From: Alphaproteobacteria bacterium
GTDB lineage: Bacteria > Pseudomonadota > Alphaproteobacteria > Caulobacterales > Hyphomonadaceae
Direction of reading: 5' to 3'
Length of the DNA: 64,000 nt
Assembly (NCBI GenBank): GCA_018222605.1
Contig: JAAEZZ010000005.1
Location: 62,001 to 126,000, forward strand
Under the pieces are notes generated by a model, which saw nothing but the letters and a program-made list of their open reading frames with translations, made no database searches and was not told where the DNA came from. Shown piece by piece: positions 55,833 to 63,669 of this stretch; the stretch's first letter is position 1; the number at the start of each line of letters is the position of its first letter. The translations under genes were made by a program, and so were the position numbers.

Positions 55833-57878
55833 CTAGTACCCATCCGCGCTGCCATCCTTGCGCATTTCGGTGGCGGCGATCCAGGCGCCGGTGTCGAAGT
55901 CACGCATGATGGCCTGATAGCCGCCAGCATTGGCCTTGCAACAGTCGACCGTATGGCCGCGCGCTTCCAGTTCGGCGCGGGTTTCCGGCGGGATACCGCT
56001 TTCCAGATGCACGATGCCCATATCGGTTTCACAGGCATCGCCGGTGAGGTCGTCCGTCGGCTCGCAGCCGCCCGTATGTTCCCAGCGCGCTGCGTCGCCT
56101 GCTTCCTGCAGGCCCATATCGTAATCGACGAGGTTCAGAATGACCTGCACATGACCCTGGGGCTGCATCCCGCCGCCCATCAGGCCAAAGCTCAGCCAGG
56201 GTTCGAACGGGCAGGCCTGCTCAATCGGTTCGGCGCGGACCTGGCAGCCCGGCATGTCTTTCTTGAAGGCAAAGGCCGGGATGATCGTGTGGAAAGGGCG
56301 CTTGCCCGGTTCCCAGACATTCGGGTGGGCCGGGTCCAGGCTGAACAGCTGGCCGCGATCCTGGAACATGAAGCCCATCCCGTCCGCGACGAGGCCGGAG
56401 CCCATGCCGCGATAGTTCGACTGAATCAGCGAGACCATCATGCCGTTCTTGTCCGTCACGGTGAGATAGGTTGTGTCGCCGTCCTCAAGTGTGAGGTCGG
56501 CTTCCTGCAGTCTCTCATTCGCATCCGATATGATGTTCTCCAAATTTGAACCGTTGCCTGGAGCGATCATCATGGAGTCGCCCAGCGTATAGATTACGTT
56601 TCCATCTTCTGAAGGCCGGAGAGCCGTAGTTCCCGGGTCGTCCATGGCTTGATCAAGGCTGATTTGCGCCGCGCGGGCAGCAGCATAGTCTGGGCGCACA
56701 AGGAACTCGGGACTAATCTTGCTGAACTCCGGATCCGCATACCCGCGCGCCCGATCCGCAAATGCTAATCGCTTCGCCTCAACCTGCGCCATGATGCTGT
56801 CGGCTGAGCCGAAGCCCATGGACCGTAAGTCGAACCGTTCCAGCATTTGCAACATCTGCAGCGCGGCGATGCCCTGCGTGTTTGGCGGCAGTTCGCACAC
56901 TTTGTAGTCCGCGCGATAGGTGACGCAGACGGGCTCTACCCATTCGCCGGTATGGCTAGCGAAATCGTTATAGGTCAGGAAGCCGTCGATGCGCTCGAAA
57001 TAGTCATTCATCCGGTGCGCGAGGTTGCCCTTGTAGAATGCGTCGCGTCCACCTTCTGCAATCTGGCTCAGCGTGTCGGCAAGATCCGGATTACGGAACA
57101 GGCTGCCTTCTATGGGCGCGGGGGAGAAATAGGTTTTCCTGGCATTCTCATACTCTTCCAGCATGCCGCTCTCATAGGCAGGTTCAAAGCGTTTGGGGCC
57201 AAAGCTCCAATAATAGGAAATGACTTCCGGGATCGGCGCGCCTTCCTGAGCATAGGTGATGGCGGGTTTCAGATTCTCCGCCATCGGCTTCTTGCCGAAC
57301 CGTTCATGGAGGGCAAACCAGCCATCGACTGTGCCAGGCACCGTTACAGGCGCGGCGCCGAATGGTGGGATCTCCTCACCGTCCATGAACTCATCCGCCT
57401 TGGCTTGCATCTCGGCGAGCGTCGCGCCTTTCGCGCTGCGGCCTGAGCCATTGTAGCCGTAAAGCTGCCGTGTTTCCGGGTCCCAGACAATGGCGAACAG
57501 GTCTCCGCCAATGCCATTTCCCGTCGGCTCGACCAGGCCCAGCATTGCATTCGCGGCAATTGCGGCGTCGACGGCAGAGCCGCCGGATTTCAGCACATCG
57601 AGTGCTGTTTGCGTCGCCAGCGGATGGGCGGTCGCCGCCGCGCCATTCGGGGCGACGACCGCTGAGCGCACGCCCAGATCACGCCCGGTCGGCATCCGGT
57701 CTCCCGGGCCGGGCGGTGTGGCCTTGGTGTCTTGCTCTACAATCTCAATGGAGACCATGCTGGTCTGGGTGACCTTAGCATTGGTCTTCATTTCGGTTTT
57801 CGGGGCCGGCTCAGTGCTGGCGCAGGCGCTAAGCCCCGCCGCCAGAGCGACCATAGCGATCATGCGGACTGGTTTCAT
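55833..57878 (-). CDS. ggt: Gamma-glutamyltransferase
   Basis: A 681-residue exported lipoprotein (lipid Cys in GLSAC, start ATG 57878). The N-terminal nucleophile domain begins at the self-cleavage Thr in DGDTTYLTVTDKNGMMVSLIQSNY. N-terminal part has VAPNGAAATAHPLATQTALDVLKSGGSAVDAAIAANA and GNGIGGDLFAIVWD. It cleaves gamma-glutamyl bonds, for example of glutathione, in the periplasm. The C-terminal third has several extra Cys (CFEPT, CETD, CCKAN) that may form disulfides. Start at ATG 57878 and not GTG 57887, because the AGGAG spacing suits it. Confidence 0.93.
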   Translation of the reverse strand: MKPVRMIAMVALAAGLSACASTEPAPKTEMKTNAKVTQTSMVSIEIVEQDTKATPPGPGDRMPTGRDLGVRSAVVAPNGAAATAHPLATQTALDVLKSGGSAVDAAIAANAMLGLVEPTGNGIGGDLFAIVWDPETRQLYGYNGSGRSAKGATLAEMQAKADEFMDGEEIPPFGAAPVTVPGTVDGWFALHERFGKKPMAENLKPAITYAQEGAPIPEVISYYWSFGPKRFEPAYESGMLEEYENARKTYFSPAPIEGSLFRNPDLADTLSQIAEGGRDAFYKGNLAHRMNDYFERIDGFLTYNDFASHTGEWVEPVCVTYRADYKVCELPPNTQGIAALQMLQMLERFDLRSMGFGSADSIMAQVEAKRLAFADRARGYADPEFSKISPEFLVRPDYAAARAAQISLDQAMDDPGTTALRPSEDGNVIYTLGDSMMIAPGNGSNLENIISDANERLQEADLTLEDGDTTYLTVTDKNGMMVSLIQSNYRGMGSGLVADGMGFMFQDRGQLFSLDPAHPNVWEPGKRPFHTIIPAFAFKKDMPGCQVRAEPIEQACPFEPWLSFGLMGGGMQPQGHVQVILNLVDYDMGLQEAGDAARWEHTGGCEPTDDLTGDACETDMGIVHLESGIPPETRAELEARGHTVDCCKANAGGYQAIMRDFDTGAWIAATEMRKDGSADGY

Positions 57879-58012
57879 CTGCCTCACCTCTCCTGTTTGA
57901 GGGCGAGCTTAGCGTGTTACGTCCGATAATCGAGTCTCCATAAGGAAGAAGATAGGCATCCCGTAGGCCCCGTCCGCGACCAAAGCCGTTCCAGACAGGC
58001 ATGCTCCTTCCT

Positions 58013-58396
58013 TCAGCTGTAGCTGACAACCTCCCATTCGATGTCATCCTCGTCATGGAAATAGAAGCGGCTGCCAGGATCATAGGTCTGGTGATTGTGA
58101 GTCTTGTAGCCTGCCTCCAGAATCACTTTCTCCGATGCGTCCAGATCATTCACGACAATGCCGAAATGATTGATGGAGCCGATCCGGTAATAGCTTTCTG
58201 AATCGGCTTGGGCGCTTTCGGGCAGAGTGTAGAGCGCAATGTAGGCATCATCCGTGCCCACATGGACCGTATAGCCATCATATTTCGCCGGGCCTTCCCA
58301 GCGGATCTTCCAGCCAAACAGTTTCACAAGCATGGCGGCGGTTTTCTTCGGGTCTGCAACGGTGACATTCACATGTTCGAATATCGGGGTGCTCAT
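58013..58396 (-). CDS. VOC-family (glyoxalase-like) protein, SoxR target
   Basis: A 127-residue vicinal-oxygen-chelate protein. Ligand positions by pattern are His8 (FEHVNVTV), His in INHFGIVVNDLD and Glu in EWEVVSYS. It could be a dioxygenase-, lyase- or resistance-type member. Divergent from soxR; a SoxR-type promoter (58440-58470) points at this gene, with -10 about 44 bases before the ATG. GGAGC lies eight bases before the start. Likely function is defence against redox-cycling compounds or a product of them. Inference. Confidence 0.85.
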   Translation of the reverse strand: MSTPIFEHVNVTVADPKKTAAMLVKLFGWKIRWEGPAKYDGYTVHVGTDDAYIALYTLPESAQADSESYYRIGSINHFGIVVNDLDASEKVILEAGYKTHNHQTYDPGSRFYFHDEDDIEWEVVSYS

Positions 58397-58439
58397 GATT
58401 TCAGCTCCATTCTTGCTTGGTCAATCATCTGATTTGACT

Positions 58440-58470
58440 GTCGTAATTCCTCAACTTAAGTTGAGGTCAA
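58440..58470 (-). promoter_or_regulatory. SoxR-dependent promoter of the VOC gene
   Basis: Minus-strand reading: -35 TTGACC (58465-58470), 19-base spacer (58446-58464), -10 TACGAC (58440-58445). The palindrome CCTCAACTTAAGTTGAGG (58449-58466) lies in it, very like the soxS operator of E. coli (CCTCAAGTTAACTTGAGG) with the same GAATTA junction. It drives the VOC-family gene, not a soxS. Confidence 0.92.
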
Positions 58471-58491
58471 GCGTGTCTGAGGAAATTTTTC

Positions 58492-58956
58492 ATGGTGGCG
58501 CAAAAGGGGCTTTCCATTGGCGATGTGGCCGCACGGACAGGGCTGTCTGTCTCGGCCATTCGCTTTTATGAGGGGCGGGGGCTGGTGCATCCCGAACGCA
58601 GTTCAGGCGGTCAGCGTGTTTTCCTGCGCTCTGACATAAGGCGGCTGTCCTTCATCATGATTGCCCAGCAGATCGGCCTGACGATTGAAGAAATCTCGGA
58701 TCTTCTCGCCTCCCTGCCGGAGCGGCGTACGCCGACCAAGGCGGACTGGTCACGTATCAGCGCCGCGTTCCGCCAGATGCTGGATGAACGCATCGCTCTG
58801 ATGGAGCGCACACGGGACAAGCTGGATGGCTGTATCGGCTGTGGCTGCCTGTCCCTGAAAAACTGTCAGCTCTACAATCCCGAAGATCGGGCCCGCAATT
58901 TGGGCACAGGGCCGCGTTTCGTGCTGGATAATGTTAGCCAGGTCAGGGCCGATTAG
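58492..58956 (+). CDS. soxR: Redox-sensitive transcriptional activator SoxR
   Basis: A 154-residue MerR-family activator with a [2Fe-2S] cluster. DNA-binding part is LSIGDVAARTGLSVSAIRFYEGRGLV; cluster Cys are 114, 117, 119 and 125 (CIGCGCLSLKNC, the C-x2-C-x-C-x5-C pattern). It is activated by redox-cycling drugs or superoxide. GAGGAA precedes the ATG. The only evident target in the window is the divergent VOC gene. The 3' end overlaps the next convergent gene by 14 bases. Confidence 0.97.
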   Translation: MVAQKGLSIGDVAARTGLSVSAIRFYEGRGLVHPERSSGGQRVFLRSDIRRLSFIMIAQQIGLTIEEISDLLASLPERRTPTKADWSRISAAFRQMLDERIALMERTRDKLDGCIGCGCLSLKNCQLYNPEDRARNLGTGPRFVLDNVSQVRAD

Positions 58957-59371
58957 AGGCCGGGGGTAGGTCAGACTCTTTCGGGAAATAATGCGTAGCC
59001 ATGCGAGTGGCGATTTCCTGTCCGCGCACGGCAAAGTCAGATTCGGCCTGAATGGCTGTGTTGTCACAGTTCGGGTAGAGGCGGCTCGCATTCTTGAAGG
59101 CAGAGTTGAAGGCATCCACCAGGCTGGAGCGCAGATTGCCGCGATTGGGCGCTTCATAGCTCAACATGTCAGACATGTAGCGCCGCCAATACTGGTCTTC
59201 CCGACCATTGCAGCGCACGCGAATGGCATGGGCCGCGCCCAACGTGCTGGCCAGATCCGCCGCATCACGGAAATAATCCGGCCCCCGCATCGGGATATCG
59301 GATTGCGCAGCGCTTGCGCCACAGAATAGGAGCGCGCTAAGCACAAGAGCATGAAAACCTGTTTGCTTCAT
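58943..59371 (-). CDS. TIGR02301-type exported protein
   Basis: A 142-residue protein with a signal peptide (MKQTGFHALVLSALLFCGASAAQ) and the alphaproteobacterial TIGR02301 pattern: ADLASTLGAAHAIRVRCNG, WRRYMSDMLSYEAPNRG, LVDAFNSAFKNASRLYPNCDNTAIQAE. Function unknown. Its 5' end overlaps the 5' end of the divergent dehydrogenase gene (21 bases) and its 3' end overlaps soxR, which makes it unusually packed. Confidence 0.8.
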   Translation of the reverse strand: MKQTGFHALVLSALLFCGASAAQSDIPMRGPDYFRDAADLASTLGAAHAIRVRCNGREDQYWRRYMSDMLSYEAPNRGNLRSSLVDAFNSAFKNASRLYPNCDNTAIQAESDFAVRGQEIATRMATHYFPKESDLPPASNRP

Positions 59372-60343
59372 GCGAAGACTTTCGCCCGCATTTCGGAACG
59401 GCTCAAGAGCCTAGAGCACAAGCTTGATGTGATTGTCATGGATGAGGATGGCCTGTTCTACCATGCAGGCAATCGCGTCGTGGTGCATGATCCCAGGCCC
59501 GACATCGTTTTCGGCAATACAGATGTGTGGTTTGGCGCGCACGCACGGGACTTCATGGTGACCGTGCTGAAAACCGGAAAGATTGACTGGTTCCAGTCGT
59601 CTGCGGCAGGTCTGGACAATGCAGCCCTGATCTCGGTGGGAAAGATCTCCCGCCTCTACACCACCAACCACCGCCAGGCTGAAGCCATGGCTGAGTGGGC
59701 GCTCTGGCAGGGGCTGGACTTTCTTAAATGCGGCCCCGCCTATCGGGCGCAACAGGAAGAGCGCCTGTGGCAGCGCCAGGTGAAACGCGAGATCATGGGC
59801 TCCAACTGGCTGATCATCGGCTTTGGCTCGATAGGGGAAGCTGTCGGCCGCCGCGTTCAGGTGCTGGGCGGTCATGTCATGGGCGTGCGCCGTTCGCCCG
59901 GCCCGGCGGAAGGGGCAGACCATATCGTGCCGCCATCCCTGATCCATGAGGAACTCGGCAAGGCGGACATTGTGCTTCTGAGTCTTCCTCTGACGGAGGA
60001 TACGGAAGGTATGGCAGATGCCGATTTCTTTGCGGCCATGAAGCAAGATGCGCTGTTCATGAATATGGGCCGAGGCGGGCTGGTGAAGGAAGACGAATTG
60101 ATTGCGGCACTGGATGTGGGGCGGCCCGCCTTTGCAGCCCTGGATGTGACGGTGGAAGAACCATTACCTCAGGAAAGCGCGCTATGGCATCATCCGAAAA
60201 TCGCCATTACTCCGCATGACAGCTCTATGACTCCGGGCACGGATCACCGCGCAGATGAAACTTTCCTCGACAATCTTGAGCGTTATCTGAATGGCAAACC
60301 TATGAAGCACCTTGTCGATCCAAAAGTGTTTGAGACCGCTTAG
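59351..60343 (+). CDS. D-2-hydroxyacid dehydrogenase
   Basis: A 330-residue NAD-dependent dehydrogenase. It has the Rossmann motif WLIIGFGSIGEAVGRRVQVLGG, a catalytic Arg in MNMGRGGLVKEDEL (inside the GRG), Glu in VEEPLPQESALWHHPKIAITPH with the final His. The N-terminal region is a short catalytic part (MKTCLLHAKTFARISERL). Substrate (glyoxylate/hydroxypyruvate or other) unknown. Its 5' end overlaps the TIGR02301 gene by 21 bases; no clear ribosome binding site is seen, so a downstream start is possible. Confidence 0.88.
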   Translation: MKTCLLHAKTFARISERLKSLEHKLDVIVMDEDGLFYHAGNRVVVHDPRPDIVFGNTDVWFGAHARDFMVTVLKTGKIDWFQSSAAGLDNAALISVGKISRLYTTNHRQAEAMAEWALWQGLDFLKCGPAYRAQQEERLWQRQVKREIMGSNWLIIGFGSIGEAVGRRVQVLGGHVMGVRRSPGPAEGADHIVPPSLIHEELGKADIVLLSLPLTEDTEGMADADFFAAMKQDALFMNMGRGGLVKEDELIAALDVGRPAFAALDVTVEEPLPQESALWHHPKIAITPHDSSMTPGTDHRADETFLDNLERYLNGKPMKHLVDPKVFETA

Positions 60344-60407
60344 GGCGGAACTTCCGCCCATCCCAACCATTCTTTCGGTAGCCAATCAAACTATCGGAGG
60401 AACACCT

Positions 60408-61625
60408 ATGTCTTCATTCAGGGTACGTGCGCTGCTTGTCGGCGGATCTGCCATTGCCATCGCCGCCTGTGCATCCGCGCAAAATCAGACAGTACTGGCG
60501 GATGCCGAGTCGATGTCTGTCAAAGGCACGCAAGGTACAGTTCTGACTGCTGAGCTGCTTGAGACATTTGACGGGGCATGGGCCATGGCCTTCCTGCCGG
60601 ATGGCCGCGCGCTTGTGACGGAGCAGGATGGTGATCTCTGGCTGCTGGACAAGACCGGCGCAAAGGCTGGCAAGATTTCCAATGTGCCAGCTGTCACGCC
60701 AAGAGGTCAGGGCGGCCTAGGCGATATCATCGTGCACCCGGACTTTGCCAGCAATGGCATTGTCTTCATCTCGTATGTCGAGCGTGATGCAGAGAATGAT
60801 GAACTCAGCGGTGCTGCTGTAGAGCGCGCCAAGCTGACACTGACGGAAGATGGTGGCAGCCTGTCGGAGCGCGACATCATCTGGCGCCAGTCCCCCAAAG
60901 TGAAAGGCAATGGCCATTATGGTCACCGCCTCGTCATTGCGCCGGACGGCCATTTGTTTATCACATCGGGCGAGCGCCAGAAATTCACCCCTGCCCAGAA
61001 CATGGCAATGAATCTCGGCAAGATCATCCGCATCAATCAGGATGGCAGCGTGCCGGAGGATAACCCATTTTACGGAAACGGTGCGGCGGCGGACCAGGTC
61101 TGGTCCCTGGGGCATCGCAACCCGCTAGGCATCGCATTTGATGGTGATGATCAGCTCTGGGCTGTTGAGATGGGCCCGAAGGGCGGCGATGAGCTGAACC
61201 TGATCGTCCGTTCAGAGAATTATGGCTATCCGCATGTTTCAGAAGGAGACCATTATAGCGGCAAGCCCATTGCGACCCATGCTAGCACCCCGATCTATGA
61301 AAATCCCGCCATTGCCTGGAATCCGGTCATCAGCCCGGCAGGCCTGATATTCTATGATGGCGAGATGTTTGCGGACTGGAAGGGCAATGCCTTTATCGGC
61401 GGACTGTCTTCGAAGGCGTTGATCCGCGTCAGCTTCGAGACCGAGAAAACCGATAATCTTGGACAGCCCCCGAAGCCCTCTCAGACAGAGCCGGTTGCGT
61501 CTGAAGCTGAACGCTATGAATGGGGTGAGCGCATCCGCGAGGTCGAGCAGGGGCCGGATGGCGCGCTCTATGTCCTGGAAGATGAAAATGGTGGGCGCCT
61601 CGTCCGCCTTACACCCGGGGCGTAA
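60408..61625 (+). CDS. PQQ-dependent sugar dehydrogenase (soluble aldose type)
   Basis: A 405-residue exported protein. The signal ends at a probable lipid Cys (AIAACASA). The mature beta-propeller has FDGAWAMAFLPDGRALVTEQDGDLWLL, RGQGGLGDIIVHPDFA, HYGHRLVIAPDGHLFITSGER and WSLGHRNPLGIAFD...WAVEMGPKGGDELNLI, the pattern of the soluble glucose/aldose sugar dehydrogenase family using PQQ and Ca. It is expected to oxidise sugars in the periplasm. CGGAGG precedes the ATG. No PQQ synthesis genes in the window. Confidence 0.92.
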   Translation: MSSFRVRALLVGGSAIAIAACASAQNQTVLADAESMSVKGTQGTVLTAELLETFDGAWAMAFLPDGRALVTEQDGDLWLLDKTGAKAGKISNVPAVTPRGQGGLGDIIVHPDFASNGIVFISYVERDAENDELSGAAVERAKLTLTEDGGSLSERDIIWRQSPKVKGNGHYGHRLVIAPDGHLFITSGERQKFTPAQNMAMNLGKIIRINQDGSVPEDNPFYGNGAAADQVWSLGHRNPLGIAFDGDDQLWAVEMGPKGGDELNLIVRSENYGYPHVSEGDHYSGKPIATHASTPIYENPAIAWNPVISPAGLIFYDGEMFADWKGNAFIGGLSSKALIRVSFETEKTDNLGQPPKPSQTEPVASEAERYEWGERIREVEQGPDGALYVLEDENGGRLVRLTPGA

Positions 61626-61645
61626 GGCGGCAGCGCCTATCCCGG

Positions 61646-62629
61646 TCAGGCGTTGACGGAGACTTTCATGCTGGAAACGCGGTCAATCGCGGCCTCGGCA
61701 TCGCGCATGATGTCAGCCACGATGTCCGCGACCGGCTTTACCTCTTTCACGCCCCCGGCAGACTGGCCCATGGCAAAGCAGGATTTGTCTTCGTCCAGTT
61801 TGGTCTCGTCCGTGATCCCGCCAATGCCGCCAATAACGCCGGTCTGGGTGGAGTGGATCGCCTGTTGCGGGAAGGGCTGTATGTCCTCAGGGCGGCTTTC
61901 CCAATCCTTGATATATTCGTTCGTCCGGCAGCGCATCGGCTTGCCGGAATAACACCGTGTACGGGTTGTGTCCGTATCGCCTGCGCCAACTACAGTATCC
62001 TTGTACATCTGCGCCGCGTGAGCTTCGGTGGAGGCGATAAAGCGCGTTCCCATCCAGACGCCGCAGGCGCCGAGAGAAAGAGCTGCGGCCAGCCCGCGTC
62101 CATCATATATACCGCCTGCGGCGATCACAGGAATGTTCACCGCTTCCACAGCCTGCGCCACCAGCGGCATCGTGCCGACGAGGCCTGTATGGCCGCCGCC
62201 TTCGCCACCTTGCAGGATCACGGCATCGCAGCCTGCCTGTTCGGCCTTGATGGCATGTTTCACTGCGCCGCCGACAACCATCACCTTCACATTGGCTTTC
62301 TTCAGGCGCTCCATGATCGGCATCGGCACGCCGAGGCCTGCCACAAAGCTGTCCGCGCCATTATTGATGATGACGTCCACGCTCTCTTCCAGGCTTTCCG
62401 GGCTGGCCGCCAGCAGGTCCACCCCGAACGGGCGGTCCGTCAGCTCACGGACGCGTTTCATCTGCCCTTCGATAAAGTCTGGTGTCGTGCCGGCCATGCC
62501 CAGTACGCCATAGCCGCCTGCATTGCACATAGCGGCGCATACTTCCGCATAAGACACGCCGCCCATGCCAGCCAGCATGATCGGGTGATCGATATTCAAC
62601 ATTTTAGTCAGGGCGGTTTGCAGGGCCAT
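61646..62629 (-). CDS. Nitronate monooxygenase-family flavoprotein
   Basis: A 327-residue TIM-barrel FMN enzyme. The N-terminal HPIMLAGMGGVSYAEVCAAMCNAGGYGVLG, GCDAVILQGGEGGGHTG (with the conserved His) and VIAAGGIYDGRGLAAALSLGACGVWMGTRFIAS blocks match the nitronate monooxygenase / 2-nitropropane dioxygenase family; enoyl-reductase FabK is related. The C-terminal region with a Cys (CYSGKPMRCRTNEY) is typical of the NMO class I group. Substrate is not certain. Single gene convergent with the PQQ dehydrogenase. Confidence 0.9.
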   Translation of the reverse strand: MALQTALTKMLNIDHPIMLAGMGGVSYAEVCAAMCNAGGYGVLGMAGTTPDFIEGQMKRVRELTDRPFGVDLLAASPESLEESVDVIINNGADSFVAGLGVPMPIMERLKKANVKVMVVGGAVKHAIKAEQAGCDAVILQGGEGGGHTGLVGTMPLVAQAVEAVNIPVIAAGGIYDGRGLAAALSLGACGVWMGTRFIASTEAHAAQMYKDTVVGAGDTDTTRTRCYSGKPMRCRTNEYIKDWESRPEDIQPFPQQAIHSTQTGVIGGIGGITDETKLDEDKSCFAMGQSAGGVKEVKPVADIVADIMRDAEAAIDRVSSMKVSVNA

Positions 62630-62814
62630 GTCGCGTGTCTCCTCAATAGTATTATCGTGTTTTCAGGCACGGTATTCAGCCGCCCTCGCGTCAACGCAAT
62701 AGGGCTTTGAGAGAAGTCTGTGGTACGTATGATGCCGCATTCTAGCCTTCCTGCTAAGGTATAGGATTGTCATCTGTCGAATGTGGCCGACAGGAAGATA
62801 CAAGGGAGGTCCAC

Positions 62815-63129
62815 ATGAAGAGAACGCTCGCTGTAGCGGCTGTGCTGTCTGTTTTGGTTTCGCCCGCAATAGCCCGTGAACAGGGCGAAGAAGCGACAGC
62901 GCCAGCCAGCCATGATGCGCTGTCTGCGGAGGTCCATGATAGTCTGGCAGAGATGACGGTGGAGGAGATCAGTTCGGCACAGCCAGCCGAGTCCGTCATG
63001 ATGACCGAGGCTGAAATGGGAGAAGAGGTTGAGATCATTGATTCTGATCAACAGGAAACAGAAGTTGAGGAAACTGGCTATTTCGAATCGGAAGTCGATG
63101 AAACAATCGTGCCCGATGATGCCGAATAA
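62815..63129 (+). CDS. Small acidic exported protein, hypothetical
   Basis: A 104-residue protein with a signal peptide (MKRTLAVAAVLSVLVSPAIA) and a strongly acidic mature part (Glu/Asp/Val-rich, no Cys). ATG 62815 is preceded by GGGAGG. No family recognised. The low-complexity acidic composition suggests a disordered or cation-binding periplasmic protein. Confidence 0.7.
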   Translation: MKRTLAVAAVLSVLVSPAIAREQGEEATAPASHDALSAEVHDSLAEMTVEEISSAQPAESVMMTEAEMGEEVEIIDSDQQETEVEETGYFESEVDETIVPDDAE

Positions 63130-63302
63130 GCATTCCGAAGCCTGCAAAACTGCCTATTAAGAGCGCTAAATCGCTTTTCGTCTTAAGGATTTAGGCGAAA
63201 TCTGGTGCGGATTGCGTCAAATTTAAATTATCTTTTCGTCATGGGCGACAGATGGTAATGATCTGCCCGGTCATTTTTGACCTCAAGTAGGGGAACTACA
63301 TT

Positions 63303-63587
63303 ATGAAACAATTCCTGATCATGGGTGCCGCTGCCCTCGTGCTTGCTGCTTGCAGCGCTGAAGAGAAGGCACCTGCCGAAGACACCACGGTGAGCGAAAG
63401 CATCGAAGATGCTGCAGATGATGCTGCTGATGCCATGGACGATGCCGCCGATGAGGTGGGTGATGCCATGGACGAAGCTGGCGACAACATGGAAGAAGCT
63501 GCTGATGACGCTGCAGACGCCATGGATGATGCCGCTGACGAAGCTGAAGAAGCTTACGAAGATGCCACCGACGGTGAGCCGGAATAA
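63303..63587 (+). CDS. Acidic Ala/Asp-repeat lipoprotein
   Basis: A 94-residue lipoprotein. The signal peptide ends at lipid-attachment Cys17 (LVLAACSAEE). The mature part is a long Ala/Asp/Glu/Met-rich amphipathic helix built of two similar blocks (DAADDAADAMDDAADE appears in each). GGGGA lies before the ATG. It is followed by a strong terminator. Entericidin-like small lipoproteins share the composition, but the length and the repeat make it uncertain. Function unknown. Confidence 0.75.
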   Translation: MKQFLIMGAAALVLAACSAEEKAPAEDTTVSESIEDAADDAADAMDDAADEVGDAMDEAGDNMEEAADDAADAMDDAADEAEEAYEDATDGEPE

Positions 63588-63611
63588 GTCTGGCTCCACT
63601 GTCAGATACTG

Positions 63612-63642
63612 AAAGGGCTGCCCCATCGGGCAGCCCTTTTTG
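63612..63642. terminator. Rho-independent terminator after the Ala/Asp lipoprotein
   Basis: AAAGGGCTGCCC (63612-63623), CATC loop, GGGCAGCCCTTT, then more T: a 12-bp perfect stem. It serves the upstream gene; reversed it may also serve the convergent SDR gene. Confidence 0.92.
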
Positions 63643-63669
63643 TTTGGCTTGAAGTCTGGGTCAGCAGAA

